Shown here in pieces: positions 10,837 to 35,403 of a DNA stretch of 64,000 nt. Positions within the stretch are counted from its first letter, which is position 1. Each line of letters opens with the position of its first letter. Origin of the DNA: Euptelea pleiosperma (lineage: Eukaryota > Streptophyta > Magnoliopsida > Ranunculales > Eupteleaceae); contig CM068553.1 of assembly GCA_035048495.1 (NCBI GenBank), forward strand, positions 4,271,259 through 4,335,258, given 5' to 3'. The position numbers were made by a program, and so were the translations under genes. Below the pieces are notes generated by a model that worked only from the letters and a program-made list of their open reading frames with translations, was not told where the DNA came from and searched no databases.

Positions 10837-12666
10837 TATGTCAAATTTCAAAGAAAACATGTCTAAATTTTTCTATTTTATTATCCCAAGTTTCAACTTG
10901 GCTTGGGGGTAAGGTAGTGAGAAAATATTTAATGAAAACTTATTTTAGCTATTGATTTGAAGAGCAAAACAATTCATGCAGCTGACCCCAATTAACTTTA
11001 GTTTTACTTTTTTGGAAAATATATTTGGAACCTGCAAGATCAGTTAGCTTAATAAATATAATCCCAACCTATTTAATGGGCCTCTCACATTTATTAGGGA
11101 AAATGAATCTTAAACTCGATCATCTAGCTTAACGGAATTTTTTTGCATCATCCTAAGATCTAGACCATTGGATGCTCTTTAAAATTCATATGGTGGTTTT
11201 TTGAGATTCGTGTAATCATCTTTGGGATTTGTGTGGTGGGAATAAAAAATAACCACGTAAGTGGGGAAGGCTCTCTCATCCATTTGCACGGCCTCAGCCA
11301 GCCAAAAAGGAAGAGCCTCTCTACCCACTGAAGGGTGAAACTCAGAGTTTTGCCAGTCGCGGCTATAGTGTGTGCAACCATATTACAATTGCATGTAGCA
11401 AAAAGAAATTGAGTTGAGAGAGAGAGATCTGCACACACGGCAGAAGATAACCCACCCAACCTCCGATGAGACTACCCCAAACACTACCCTTATCCTATAG
11501 GGCATTTTTTGCTTTACCCCTCACTTTATTGATGCAATTTGCATCTCACCTAATGTTTTCAAAATATTTGTGTCTAACCCTTTGACCATGGTCGATAGAG
11601 GGTCTTCGGATGGACATCTCAATATTTTTTTAAATGACTATAATGACCTTTGGTGAGACGCAAATATTGTAAGTACAAGCAAAAGATCTTTTTTTTCAAG
11701 GATTTTTTTATTTTTTTTTTTTTTATGATTATGAGCTCATAACCTTTGTTCACTTACTTTTGGCCCAACCATAGGTGGACCTACAAACCAAAAATTAATC
11801 TGATTGTTACTTTTTAAGCATTGGATTAGAGTTGTTTTCTTAGGTTGATTTTATCCATAGAATTTTAACATTATTTGAGGTACAAAGATCCAATGGTTTG
11901 AAATCACTAATCAGGCTGATATTTGGTATGTAGCTCCACCTAACGATGGGCCCAACATCCGTACGGTTAGTGAACTCTAAGAGTGTGCCACGTGGCTTAT
12001 ATTGTGGTCCCTCATCATCATTGATGAGAGACATTAGCGTGCTTAACAACCTGTGAAGGTGAGTTCCTTTAATTGATGGGCCACCATTCCGGAAACTTTT
12101 TACGGGGGTTGATATCAAACTTAAATGTCCGCCCTAAAAAAATGACGCGTGGCACATTCTTTCCAGGTTACTGGCCCATAACGAAGTCCATTTGTAGTCA
12201 CTACTGTTGAGGTGATGTTTATTTAAACTTTTTTTCGGTGCTTTTAGCTGAAATTCTGTGATTGAGTATTAAGTACGTTTGTTAATTGACTGAATTTCAG
12301 GACTTATCCCCAAAACGACTGAATTTCAGTGAAAAGTAAAAAAGGTAGATGGAGTTCGCTTTTTGCCGTAAGTGATTTTGTCAATAAGAATCTCAAAAAG
12401 AGATTCTAAGATTCTTTACTAAATCCCCATAATGTCCTCTTATTTAAGCTACCTCTATTAAATTAGGACAAAACTATCCTATAAACGTTTGATTATACCA
12501 ATTTTACCCTTCCTTAAGTTTTCAGACATATGACCTATATAAATAACATAAATTTTTGTTGCTTTAAGCTATCAGGACTTATATCCTAAGCACTACACTT
12601 GTTTTTATCAAACGCCACCTTAGACGCCTATCCACTTTGACAAGTACCCTAAGCACTACACTTGGT
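10837..12666. other. Intergenic, no gene; diverged MITE
   Basis: No coding similarity was seen. A diverged fold-back MITE (about 11755-12120) is recognisable from GGTGGACCTACAAACCAAAAA and its inverted partner before TGTGCCACGTGGC (about 11983). A T-rich tract lies at about 11690-11725. Confidence 0.5.
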
Positions 12667-12853
12667 TTTGATGACAGCGTACCAACCCTTGCCAACATTG
12701 TTTTCTAAAAAATATGTATTTTAATTTTAAAACAGAGGTGTTTTTTTTAAGATTTCTTTATTAATTCACTTGGTAGGTGGCAAAAAGCATTCGAGACACG
12801 CCCTGAACTCTGTGGCTGTCATGGGCTGTCATCAGAGCCCACTGTCATCAAAA
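12667..12853. mobile_element. Short TIR element, TTTGATGACAG family
   Basis: TTTTGATGACAGCG and CCACTGTCATCAAAA are inverted ends. The interior GAACTCTGTGGCTGTCATGG matches the copy at 8660-8880. Confidence 0.5.
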
Positions 12854-12901
12854 TTTTATCAGTTGAAAGGGATACTTGCCAAGTGGAGCGGTAATAAGAA
12901 A

Positions 12902-13298
12902 GGGTGGGGCTCCGTTGACAGCCTAAAATGACCGGATTCTGTACAGGACACAAATATGTGCCACGCGTAATACTCTTAAAGGACTATGACCGTATGGATG
13001 TTTGGCCAACCCCTAGATGGACCTATAAACCAAAATTCAGCCTGATTAGTAGTTTATAGACGTTGGATTGGACTTATGTTCATGGGTTGATCTTAACTGT
13101 GGGAATTATAGCAGTATTTGAGGTACACAGATCCAATGCCTAGAAATCACTGATCAGGCTGTATGTTGGTTTGTAGATCCACCTAGGGATTGGAAAAACA
13201 TCCATACGGTCAGAATCCTCTTAAGAGTGTGTCATGTGGCACATATTTATGTCCTGTATAGAATCTGTCATTTTAGGGCTGTCAACGGAGCCCGACCC
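12902..13298. mobile_element. Fold-back Mutator-like MITE
   Basis: Inverted ends GGGTGGGGCTCCGTTGACAG and CTGTCAACGGAGCCCGACCC bound 397 bp. Inside are the two inverted halves of the GGATGTTTGGCC family and near-palindromic shoulders TGTGCCACGCG and GTCATGTGGCACA. The flanking nonamers TAATAAGAA and TAAACAAAA share only 6 of 9 bases, so the duplication has decayed or is absent. Confidence 0.65.
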
Positions 13299-13330
13299 TA
13301 AACAAAAAACCGAACCGAACCATGATTAAA

Positions 13331-13729
13331 AGGTCGGGCTCTGTTGACAGATCTAAAATGACAAGTATCTGTACAGAGACATAATATAGGACACGTGGCA
13401 TACTATTACAGGACTCTGATCGTATGGATGTTTGTCATATCCCATGGTGGACCTACAAACCAAAATTCAGCCTGATTAGTGATTTACAAGTGTTGGATCT
13501 TTGTACCTCAAATACTACTCAAATTCACACAGTTGAGATCATCCCATGAATATAAGTCTAATCCAAAGTCTATAAATTACGAATAAGGATGATTTTTGGT
13601 TTGTAGGTCCCCCATAGGATAGGCCAAACATCCATACGGTCAAAGTCCTGTAAGGATGTTCCACGTGACTTATATTGTATCCCTGTACAGATACCTGTCA
13701 TTTTAGATCTGTCAACGGGAGGCCGACCC
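13331..13729. mobile_element. Fold-back Mutator-like MITE with perfect 9-bp TSD
   Basis: Inverted ends AGGTCGGGCTCTGTTGACAG and CTGTCAACGGGAGGCCGACC bound 399 bp. ATGATTAAA flanks both sides (13322-13330 and 13730-13738); the shared string extends by one A, so 9 or 10 bp. It contains GGACACGTGGCATAC, then GTATGGATGTTTG, and inverted partners on the other side. It is the best-delimited member of the family in the window. Confidence 0.78.
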
Positions 13730-14139
13730 ATGATTAAAAAGGCTTGTTCCGCCCTCTGGCTGTTTGCGTAAAGTCAACCTACTTAATGATTTGTAGACGT
13801 GGATTTGGGTATCCTAAAATATAATCCAACGGCTAGATATTCTCCCATAAGAAATGGCTGTGAATCTCCGCACTAAAGGTTAGGCGAGAAAAAATTCGTT
13901 GGCCCTGCAGGACTTCAAACTTTGATGTCCCCCTCCAAATGTCTGACAAGTACCCCTTGTTAACCACTAACCAGGGACTTAACTCGGGTTGAGTTAAGGG
14001 ATTGATGTACGTGTCTGACATTTTGGGTGGGGTGACTTCAAAGTTGATGTCCCCCGGGCCATCGAATGTTCTCTCAGTCAGATGTTAGTCTGGGGGAGAA
14101 AAAAAAACAAAACGTACCACGTGGCATGTTTGAGACGAG

Positions 14140-14510
14140 TAAAACTTTGATGGCAGGCGCTGTCATGAAGAAGATGAGAACGCCACAATATGAGCACTCT
14201 TAGAGGACTCTCACCGTATGGATGTTTTCCCAATGCCTAGTTGGAACTAAAATCCAAAAATCAGCCTGATTTGTGATATCAAACCTTTGGATCTTTGTAC
14301 CCCAAATATTGGTCAATAATGCTCAAATTCCCACGGTTAATATCAACCCATGAAAATAATTCACTCCAACGCCTAGAAATCACTAATCAGGATGATTTTT
14401 GATTTCTAGGTCCACCTAGGGATTGGCCAAACATCCATACAGTCAGCGTCCTATTAGAGTATGCCACGTAGCTCATATTGTGGGCTGTCATCGGCTTCGA
14501 TGACAATTCC
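14140..14510. mobile_element. Fold-back MITE next to the MPK4 promoter
   Basis: Left end AAAACTTTGATGGCAGGC and right end GGCTGTCATCGG...GATGACA are loosely inverted. The inside has CTCACCGTATGGATG and the inverse GGCCAAACATCCATACAGTC. A CCACGTGGC sequence lies at 14117-14125, just outside. The element ends about 275 bp before the MPK4 start codon, so it is inside or next to the promoter or leader. Confidence 0.55.
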
Positions 14511-14785
14511 TGTAATCAAAATTTGTACCTTCGAGAAGCATTTATATTTTATGGTACAGCAGAGCAGATTCCGGATTTTCGCATTATTTCTCACTTCGAA
14601 AATAAAGAGAAATTTCAAAGAAGGTAGAAAGAAGTCTAAAACGACCGACTATAACACTCCTTCAATTTGCTTCGCTAAATTTAGAGGCAACTCTGCTAAA
14701 TTTAGTGACGATTCCTTGGTCTTTGCGTTTCAACCAAAACCCCGCTTCTGGGATTTCGGATTCAGAACGGCTTTTTGGAATAAAC

Positions 14786-27220
<12,435 letters not shown>

Positions 27221-30084
27221 GAATACGTGATACAGTATGTAATATATATTATCAACAACTTCATGTTAGTGCAGGTCCATATTGAGCTGTAAACATACAA
27301 GCAAGAGCTTAATTTAGGTCTGTAAAGCCTGTTGGTGCAGATCATTTTTTTGCTATCAATACCATTGGCGCATTGGGCAGAGATTGAGTGAAGTTGTAAG
27401 GTCCATCACTTTCTGATTTTCTCATTTAAAATAGAATTCGTGAATCTGAAGAATGTCTTCGATGTATTAAATAGATCTTACATCTTTCCCTGTATTTGTT
27501 TGTCTTGAAACCTAGAGCTTTGTGTACTATACTGCCGTGAAGTAAGTTAATTGAGGAAATCTTTTAGGCCGCAAAATGATTTAAGTGCTTGCTTTTACTA
27601 AAACCTTGATATTTATGTTGTATTTGTGGGGAAGCTCAGGGGCTTGGCAGACCTCTTCTTGACCTTAATAAAAGAGAAGGATTTAAATTGTTTTTGTTTA
27701 TAAATTTTCTAGCATTTTTATTAAGATGTTAGAGGATTCTAGGGACTTAACAAGGGACAAATTGTCTCAGCATTTGTCAAAACCTTGATTACTTCTAATA
27801 AGATTCAAACCCAAAGGCTGTATTATTAAGGCATACCATTGGGACAATGAGTCGGTTTGCCAAAGGAAATTATTCATCTTGTTTGATATGTGGGGATGAA
27901 ACTTACTGAAACCAAGCTCATTGAACTTGGCAGTAAAAGGAGAGAAACCAGCACATATCCTGAAGGGCTCCAGAAAAGATTTTCAAAACCAATTAGAGCC
28001 TCAAAAGTTGCTCAATCTTGAACTTGTTTGAAACGTGTTGAAGAAGGACTTAACCAAACTTCACCATGACTTTTCTTGAGTGGTGTTTGTATCTTATGTT
28101 CCCACCATGTGATTATCTCTCTGGTATGGTTACTTCTTAATCTGCACGGTTTACAGTTATTTTAGCTTAAAATGTTCTTTTAGAGAAACTCCAACTGCTC
28201 TCTATATCTTCAAATATACAGATGTGTTTTTGAAATTCAATTCCAACCCATCTCTATATTCAGCTCAATTTGTGACTCCAAATATAGAGACCTTTATTCT
28301 CTCACTCAAAATATAGAGATCCTACTTTTTACTTTTCTGCATTTTCATCTTTATCCTTTTAGTAATCTCTTAAACAAAATTAATTTTCTTTGTATCTTTT
28401 TTAAAATAGGTTGTGTCATTTTAACTCTAAATATGTTTTTTTGAAGATGGGATGGTTGGAGTTCAAACACTTTTTGAAGGGTGTATCCATCTCCTTTTTT
28501 AAAGCTAAAATTTGAAGACGCTCGTGGAGTTGCTCTTATGAGGTTCACGAGGTACTATTTTGTTTTAAAAACAGGTATTGAGGACTCCCCTTTTTTGACT
28601 CCTCTTCTCGGACGTGCATTCGGAGAATCTATAAGTGGTTTTGCTTCGGCAAAAAGTGAAAAAAGTGAATGCCAGCTCAGACTATCAACCCCCCGTTGGA
28701 TTCTCGTAATTCATGCCCGAGGAGTCAAAATGGGGAGTCATCGGGTCCTGACCCACTTTACTTTATAGCTTTTTTTTAGGCATCCACAAGTTTCTACTTG
28801 TATGCGTTACGTCTCCTAATTTTTGGTGAGATGTCTTCTCTTTTTTAGACTCAAATCTCCTCATTTGAATGGTCAAACCTGCATATCTATGAAGATCATG
28901 GTTTTAAGTCTCCAATGATCCCAAGTTAGATAGCCCGAGTCAACTTGGAAAACCCTAGTTGAGACATGATACAAGTATGTTGATTTGCCTGAGACAAGAT
29001 TTTTTTTTCTTTTTCTAGACCAAGTTGACTTGCCCAAATCAACTCATTCTCATCCCTAGATGATCCAAATCTCCAAGAACTCAGGTGTCTCACACTCAAG
29101 GAAAATGTCCTAGAAATAATCTTTACATTTATTTTAATTTTTAATAATTGGCAATTAGATTCATCCTAAAGTACCAGTTTTGTTCCAGATCAACTGACTA
29201 GTTTCGACAAACATCACTTAAAAATTTCAGCTTCATCATTTAATGGTATGAAAGGCCGGATTGCTAGGGGCAAAATTTGTACAGGTCATTATTCTATTTT
29301 TTTACTTTCTTAACTCTATTAACCCTAGGGCCGACTCTGATACCAAATGTTAAGACCCAAACCAATACATCAAAAGCACCTAGGAGATGAGAGTCACCTA
29401 AATCTTAGGTCTGAACCATTAAGATCTCAACAATCTTTGATGATTAGTGGCTGCTTTAGCATCCTGAAAGCAATCCAGTATTCTCTTAATCTTGTTTCAC
29501 TTGCAATTAGCAAAATGCTCAAGTCAAGCAGGGAGGATAGAGGCCAGGGTCCTCCCTGTTTTAGTGTACTCGTGGCACATTGATGCAGCAATGCTGTTGG
29601 TCCCACAAATTGACCTATTTTGATTCCAACCATGGAACGGTGTGTTTATCTCCTCAACATTCTTTCCTGAGGGCATGCATTCCCTTTATATGCCACAAGT
29701 ATTGCTACTGACATTTCTGGAATGAATTGAGTCTTGGTCCACCTGATTAGATTATTATTGATCAATCAAGACCGTCTAATCAGTGGGTCAACTCTTGGAT
29801 TGCCCATCGCCTAAATTCATTACAATTGAAAAATCCTACAAAAATCGGGGTTGCCATCCAGGCAGGCTTCACAATATACTCCAAACCTTAATATTCCCAA
29901 ATTGTCCTATCTTCGCTTCATTTGTATTCTTTAAATTATTCACCTAGTAGGGGTGTTTTTGTCTTTTGATGTCAACAAGAGCTACGTCCACCTGTAAACA
30001 CATTAATTGAAATCTCCCAATATCATTTAAAAAAAAAAAAAAGCACCCTCCTTTCAGGTCAAGACAAAACAAAACTACCGACTA
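27221..30084. other. MPK4 3' UTR and intergenic DNA, no gene recognised
   Basis: The MPK4 3' UTR probably extends to about 27500-27540. Beyond it no coding homology was seen. A short inverted pair, GAAACTCCAACTGC (about 28185) and GGTTGGAGTTCAAA (about 28450), suggests a small MITE. The sequence 29330-29850 has no recognisable content apart from scattered low-scoring frames. Confidence 0.5.
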
Positions 30085-30820
30085 TAGTATGAGCCACGTG
30101 GAACACTCTTCGTGGACACTGATCTTATCGATGTTTGGTCCATCCGAGGTGGACCTACGTACTACCGATCAGCCTGATTGGTGGATGGGCCAAACATCCT
30201 TTCGGTCAGTGGTCTTGTACCACTTCTTCCAAAGACACCCCTACAATCACTGCACGTGCCGCCCTTTAGCCTATATAGTATTCTATTGTTTCAGGAATTT
30301 TTTTTTGCTTCTTCCCTCTCGAAAACGTCAGGTTGCAACTCTTTGGGCCACTAACTTGGTGGACCTACACAAAATATCAGCTCGATTGGTGATTTCTAAC
30401 CATTGGATCCGAACATTTTCCACGGGGTCATTCTAGCTGTTGATTCGAGCATTTTTTTTGGATACTCAGATTGAATGGTTAAAAATCACCAATCAGATTA
30501 ATTTCTGGTGTGTGTCTACGAAAAGGTGAGTTAAACATTCATGGGTCAGTGGGCCCAGAAAAGTGTTGTACATGATGCTTTTTGGCTCGGAAGGATCAAA
30601 GTTTGCTCTACCAGTAGAACAATTTTTTGGGCCCACTAACTGCATTAGATGCTTGTTTCCCTGGGTCGATAATCCATATACACACCCAAAATCAGCCTGA
30701 TTGGTTATCTAAAGTCACTAGATTTGATTCTAGCCGTTGAATTCAAGAATTGTGTTGGACACTAATATCCAACGGATAGAAATCATCAATAAAGCTGATT
30801 TTTGGTCTTTAATACTACTA
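30085..30820. mobile_element. Cluster of fold-back MITE fragments
   Basis: Three partial copies lie in a row: 30090-30235 (starts TGAGCCACGTGGAACACTC), about 30340-30565 (palindromic around 30440-30460, with TTGGTGATTTCTAACCATTGG and inverse) and about 30625-30815 (GCCCACTAACTGCAT to GCTGATTTTTGG). They belong to the families seen at 2562-3246 and 13331-13729. Ends are missing. Confidence 0.5.
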
Positions 30821-31059
30821 TATATAATCAATTAATTCAATTGAAAAAAAATTATATATGTTTTTTAATGAAGGGGAGAAATAAAAGATTGACGGAAAAT
30901 ATTTGAGTTGCTTAAAAAATAGAACGTATCTCTAATATTCTCCACTACAATTGATTGACCAAAACAAAAAGAAAGAGTGAGAGATTTTAATATTTTAAGA
31001 TAGAGGAGAGGGAAAGGCACGGGGATTTTCACATGCAGGTTATCTTTGCATTTGAAAAT

Positions 31060-31405
31060 CTTAATTATATTTCTTAATGATGTGGTTATGGAAATCAACC
31101 AAAATGAAATTCTAAAAATTAGAATACCTTTGGATATGAAAATGTTTAGATTTTGTAATTCATCGATTATAAAAACAAACTACATTGATTTTCTTAATAC
31201 ATTGGTTAGGAAGAGAGAACGGTTGTAATTAATGCATTGATTTTGGAAACAAACAAAAATGTATTTATTAATGCATCGGTTATGGAAATAAACCACATTG
31301 ATTTTTTTAATGCATCGTTTAGGAAGAGAGAACGGTCGTAATTAATGCATTGGTTTTGGAAAGAAACCAAAATAGATTTCTTAATACATCGGTTAGAAAT
31401 TTAGT
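31060..31405. repeat. Degenerate tandem repeat, about 113-bp unit
   Basis: TTAGGAAGAGAGAACGGT recurs at 31206 and 31319. Each unit contains two related halves with TTAATGCAT.GGTT.TGGAAA and AAACCA.AT. The array lies 0.4 kb upstream of the carotenoid hydroxylase gene, in AT-rich DNA ending near GTATAGATAATAGATTT. Read in reverse, that gives TCTATACTAAATG, a possible Helitron 5' end. Confidence 0.6.
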
Positions 31406-31837
31406 AATTAATGAATGAAATAAGAGACGGAGAGTCCTAGGATTGAAAGAGAGAAGACATTTAGGAATTAATTGGATATGTGAGAGAATTTGAGAATTAA
31501 TGAAGAAATTAAAGAGAGGGAGAGAGAAAGAAAGATGTTTTGTGCAGGGGTATTTTTGGGATAAACTAAAAAGTTGGAGAAAGCGCCACCTCATTGGAGA
31601 CACCACATTTAGTATAGATAATAGATTTTGAAGGCATTATTGTAATTTTCTCAAACAACAGTGGCATTTAATCTTCCCCATTCCAGCCGTTCTTAAAACT
31701 CGTTTCGAGGTTGAACCTCCTCTTGGACTTGGAGTCTTCCCCCCCTCTCTCCTTCGTTTCGCTCGCTCTCCCCTCTTCTGAGCTTGAAGAGTTCTAACCG
31801 CCTCTGTTCGTTGAACTCAAGCTTCAACGAAGCGTCC

Positions 31838-33846
31838 ATGGCGGTCGGAATCTCCGTCGCAACGAGCGTCAGAGCATTCGGTTTTGGACGAGTTGCGTTC
31901 CTGGATAAAAAACCCAACTTCCTCCTCAGTCCCTCCTTGCTTTCTTCTCCAACCATTCTCCGTAAGAAGAGAATTTCCCCGGAGAAGAAAAAGATGACCT
32001 TGATGGTCTGCTTCGTTATGGAAGAGAAGAAGCAGAGGAATACAGAGGAGAGCTCTGAGTCCGATGAGATGAATCAGATATCAGTACGCGTGGCAGAGAG
32101 ATTAGCAAGGAAGAGATCAGAGAGGTACAATTACCTCGTCGCCGCAGTTATTTCTACTCTCGGGATCACTTCCATGGCTCTCGCTGCTGTTTATTATAGA
32201 TTTTCATGGCAAATGGAGGTCCTTTTCTTCTCTGTATTATCTTCCTATTTCTGGGTTTCTCTTTAATTTTCTTATATTCTGATTTTACAATATTTTCATT
32301 AACAGGGTGGAGATATTTCTGTTATGGAAATGTTCGGTACCTTTGCTCTTGCTGTTGGCTCTGCAGTAAGTTTTTTTTTTCCCCCTTCTCTGTCCCCAAA
32401 ATTAAAGTAAAACCTATAACAGGGTAATCCAGAAACATGGGGGTTTCAGTAATTTGGTGTTCTTGATTTTCAGGTGGGAATGGAGTTTTGGGCAAGATGG
32501 GCTCACAGAGCTCTCTGGCACGCTTCTTTGTGGCACATGCACGAGGTTCGTTTTCGTTCTTAATTTAAATCGAGCTGCGCGTGCGATGGTTGTTTAAAGA
32601 GCTGCGCGTGCGATTTGTGTTACTCTCTCACGAGTAAACCTTCTCTAACACTGCGGTATGGATGTTTGGCCAATCACTAGTGGACCTACATAGCAAAAAT
32701 CAGCCTGATTATTGATTTAAAACCTTTGGATCTTTGCACCCAAATAATCCTCAAATTCCTACGGTCAAAATCAACCAATGAAAATAACTTCAATCCAACG
32801 CTTAGAAATCACTGATCAGGCTGAGTTATGGTTTGTAGGTCCACCTAGTGATTGTCCAAACATCCATACCGTCAGTATCCTCTTAATAATGATCCACGTG
32901 GCTAATATTGGTTGCAGTCAGCGAATAATTACTGCTCACCTCTGCATTTTTGTTACTCACCTAGTACCGAAAATGGTTGAATCTAACGGCTAGAATCACG
33001 CCTTAAAAGTAGAGATTAGCAAGCAAAAAGTGGGCTAAACATCCATACGGTCATTGGTCACGTAGGGCGGCGGTGAGTGACAAAAAATGCTAAAGCTCAG
33101 ACCTTTGGCGTGAGGTCTACCTCGTTATATATTTTCTCAACTTTAGAAGGTTCATTGCAGTCTCACCATAGGCCGAGGGACGGACCGTTCGAACTCAACG
33201 ATGTATTCGCGATCATCAACGCGGTTCCAGCCATCGCTCTCTTCTCTTGCGGACTCTTCCACAAAGGTCTTATTCCGGGGCTCTGTTTTGGTGCTGTGAG
33301 TCTCTCACTCTCAGTCAGATTCAACTGCACGTCACTCGCAGTAATTTTGTATGACAGAAATACCCCTACGAATATATAAAATGAATTATTTGATGAATTT
33401 TGCAGGGTCTTGGAATCACGGTTTTTGGATTGGCCTACATGTTTGTCCACGACGGCCTCGTCCACCGAAGATTTTCAGTGGGTCCTATCGCCGACGTTCC
33501 TTATCTCCGAAAAATTGCTGCGGCACACCAAGTAAATATACACTCACCATACATAAGATCATTTTCTCCTCCTTTGAATATTCTAGCACATTAACGTTGA
33601 TCTTTTGTTTCGTTAATGTACTTTAGATCCATCACACGGACAAATTTAATGGAGTGCCGTATGGATTGTTCTTAGGACATAAGGTGGGTCCCATTTCACT
33701 TTTATTTCACGGTTTTACATGAAATATTGTAGTAGAGATGGTAAAATGGAGACTGAATTTTATTGCAGGAATTAGAAGAGGTAGGTGGCTTGGAAGAGTT
33801 GGAGAAGAAGATCAATCAGAGAATTAAGTCATCGAATGGTTCATGA
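31838..33846 (+). CDS. Beta-carotene 3-hydroxylase, non-haem di-iron, plastid
   Basis: Seven exons: 31838-32218, 32306-32365, 32474-32545, 33161-33295, 33406-33531, 33627-33683 and 33769-33846. All borders are GT-AG and the phases close to 302 aa. The enzyme hydroxylates the beta-rings of beta-carotene to cryptoxanthin and zeaxanthin in plastid membranes, feeding the xanthophyll cycle and ABA synthesis. The histidine clusters expected for the di-iron site are all present: HRALWH (158-163), HMHESHH (168-174), HDGLVH (231-236) and HQIHH (257-261). Residues 1 to about 85 are basic and Ser-rich, as in a transit peptide; hydrophobic segments lie at about 105-125, 133-150, 182-200 and 215-230. The first in-frame ATG was used. 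Intron 3 contains MITE sequence; the coding region is intact. Confidence 0.94.
32645..32925. mobile_element. Fold-back MITE in beta-carotene hydroxylase intron 3
   Basis: GGTATGGATGTTTGGCCAAT and, inverted, TTGTCCAAACATCCATACC bound a palindromic core with ATCAGCCTGATTATTG and ATCACTGATCAGGCTGA. A CCACGTGGC lies at 32894-32902. It makes intron 3 about five times longer than the other introns of the gene. Confidence 0.65.
32942..33091. mobile_element. Second small fold-back element in the same intron
   Basis: GCATTTTTGTTACTCACC and GGTGAGTGACAAAAAATGC are inverted ends about 150 bp apart. They match the internal module boundaries of the element at 2562-3246. The right end lies about 70 bp before the exon-4 acceptor. 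Confidence 0.6.
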
Positions 33847-34459
33847 CGAAGTAGTTGGTGGGGTCCAAGCATCGAATGATAGATATTTTTTTTTATCATA
33901 ATGTACCTCCTGAAAGGAGAAAGTGGACCCCATGTTGGGGATAGAGTAGTTTTTGGTGTACCATATTACTTTATTACAGTCAGGAAAAAAAAAGATGGGT
34001 GAACAATATATATGGAATTTTTATGGTCTCCCAACTTTGTCTCATGATGCTTTGAAGCAAGATCTCTTTTGACTAGATGAAACGAATGTCCACCTGATTT
34101 CGACTAATCAATGGTCAAGATTATAGTTAGCAATGAGGGACGACAACATTTTCACTACTGGAAAAATGCAAGTTTAATATGGTTTTTATTGAAAATAATG
34201 GGGTAAAAATGAAGACGAGCCAGAAAGTAGTCCAAAGCTGGATGAGTTTAAAAGTTCACACGTACCCACGTGAACTTGGTTTCCTGATTGTCCTGTCCAC
34301 AAATGCCCACGTGGCATGCAATCATACCGCAGCTGGATAACTCTTATCCGGCTAAGCCAGACCAACGATTTTTTCTCTCTATATTTTGATGAATTAATTT
34401 ACTACGTGGGATGTTTTCTCTCTTCTTGACAAGTCTACGGGAGAACGACCACACAAAAG

Positions 34460-34819
34460 GAATAGAACTTTGCTGACGAACATCCGTCATCAACAGTGAT
34501 GACGGACCACTGTATGAGCCACGTGATGACGGACTACATACTGTATGGATGTTTGGCCATCCCTAGCTAGATGGACCCGCATAGCAAAAATCAGCCTGAT
34601 TAGTGATTTCAAGCCTTTTGATCTTTGTACCCCAAATGATGCTCAAATACTACCGTTACAAATCAACCCATGAAAACGACTAGAATCCAATGCTTAGAAA
34701 TCACTGATCAGGCTAATTTTTGGTATGTAGGCCCACCTAGGAAAGGGTCAAACATCATACGGTCGGGTCACCGATATCTAAGAGTTTGCAGGTGGCTCAT
34801 GCCAGCAAAGTTCTACTCC
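34460..34819. mobile_element. Fold-back MITE, GGAGTAGAACTTTGCTG ends
   Basis: Left end GGAATAGAACTTTGCTGAC and right end, reversed, GGAGTAGAACTTTGCTGGC. Flanks ACACAAAAG and ACATGAAAG agree at 7 of 9 positions. The core has TGAGCCACGTGATGAC, GTATGGATGTTTGGCC and the inverse copies. Confidence 0.65.
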
Positions 34820-35024
34820 ACATGAAAGAGCCTTCATTTTTGAATGACCAAAATGACCCACTAATGTATTTTCAGTGCCCGTCGTAAACAAGTCAAGTGT
34901 GCACTCCACCACTTAGGTTGCGTTTCCAAACAGAGTCGCACAAGGAGGAGCTATACTCGAAAACGTGGCGCATAAAGAGTGGAGATAATGACGTTATGCT
35001 CGCCAAGATCGTTGTTATTGGCTA

Positions 35025-35403
35025 CGAGTAGAACTTTGCTAACCGCCGCGGATCAGCAAAGTTACAGACCGCCCACAATATGAGCCACGTGGCATACTAT
35101 TAGAGGACGTGGACCGTATGGTTGTTTGGCCAATCCCTAGGGGACCTCAAACCAAAAATAAGCCTGATTAGTGATTTCAAACGTTTGGATCTTTGTATAC
35201 CAAATAGTGGTCAATAATGCTCAAATTCCACGGTTAAAAATCAACCCATGAAAACGAAACAAATCCAACGCTTATAAATAACTAATCAATATAATTTTTG
35301 GTCTGTATGTCCATCTATGGTTGAGCCAAACATCATACGGTCAGAAATCTCTAAGAATATACCACGTGGTTTATTTTGTGGGCGGTCAACAAAGTTCTAC
35401 TCG
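35025..35403. mobile_element. Fold-back MITE with GCCACGTGGC
   Basis: Inverted ends CGAGTAGAACTTTG and CAAAGTTCTACTCG bound about 379 bp. GCCACGTGGC lies at 35084-35093, and ACCACGTGGT near the other end. No convincing target duplication. Confidence 0.65.
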
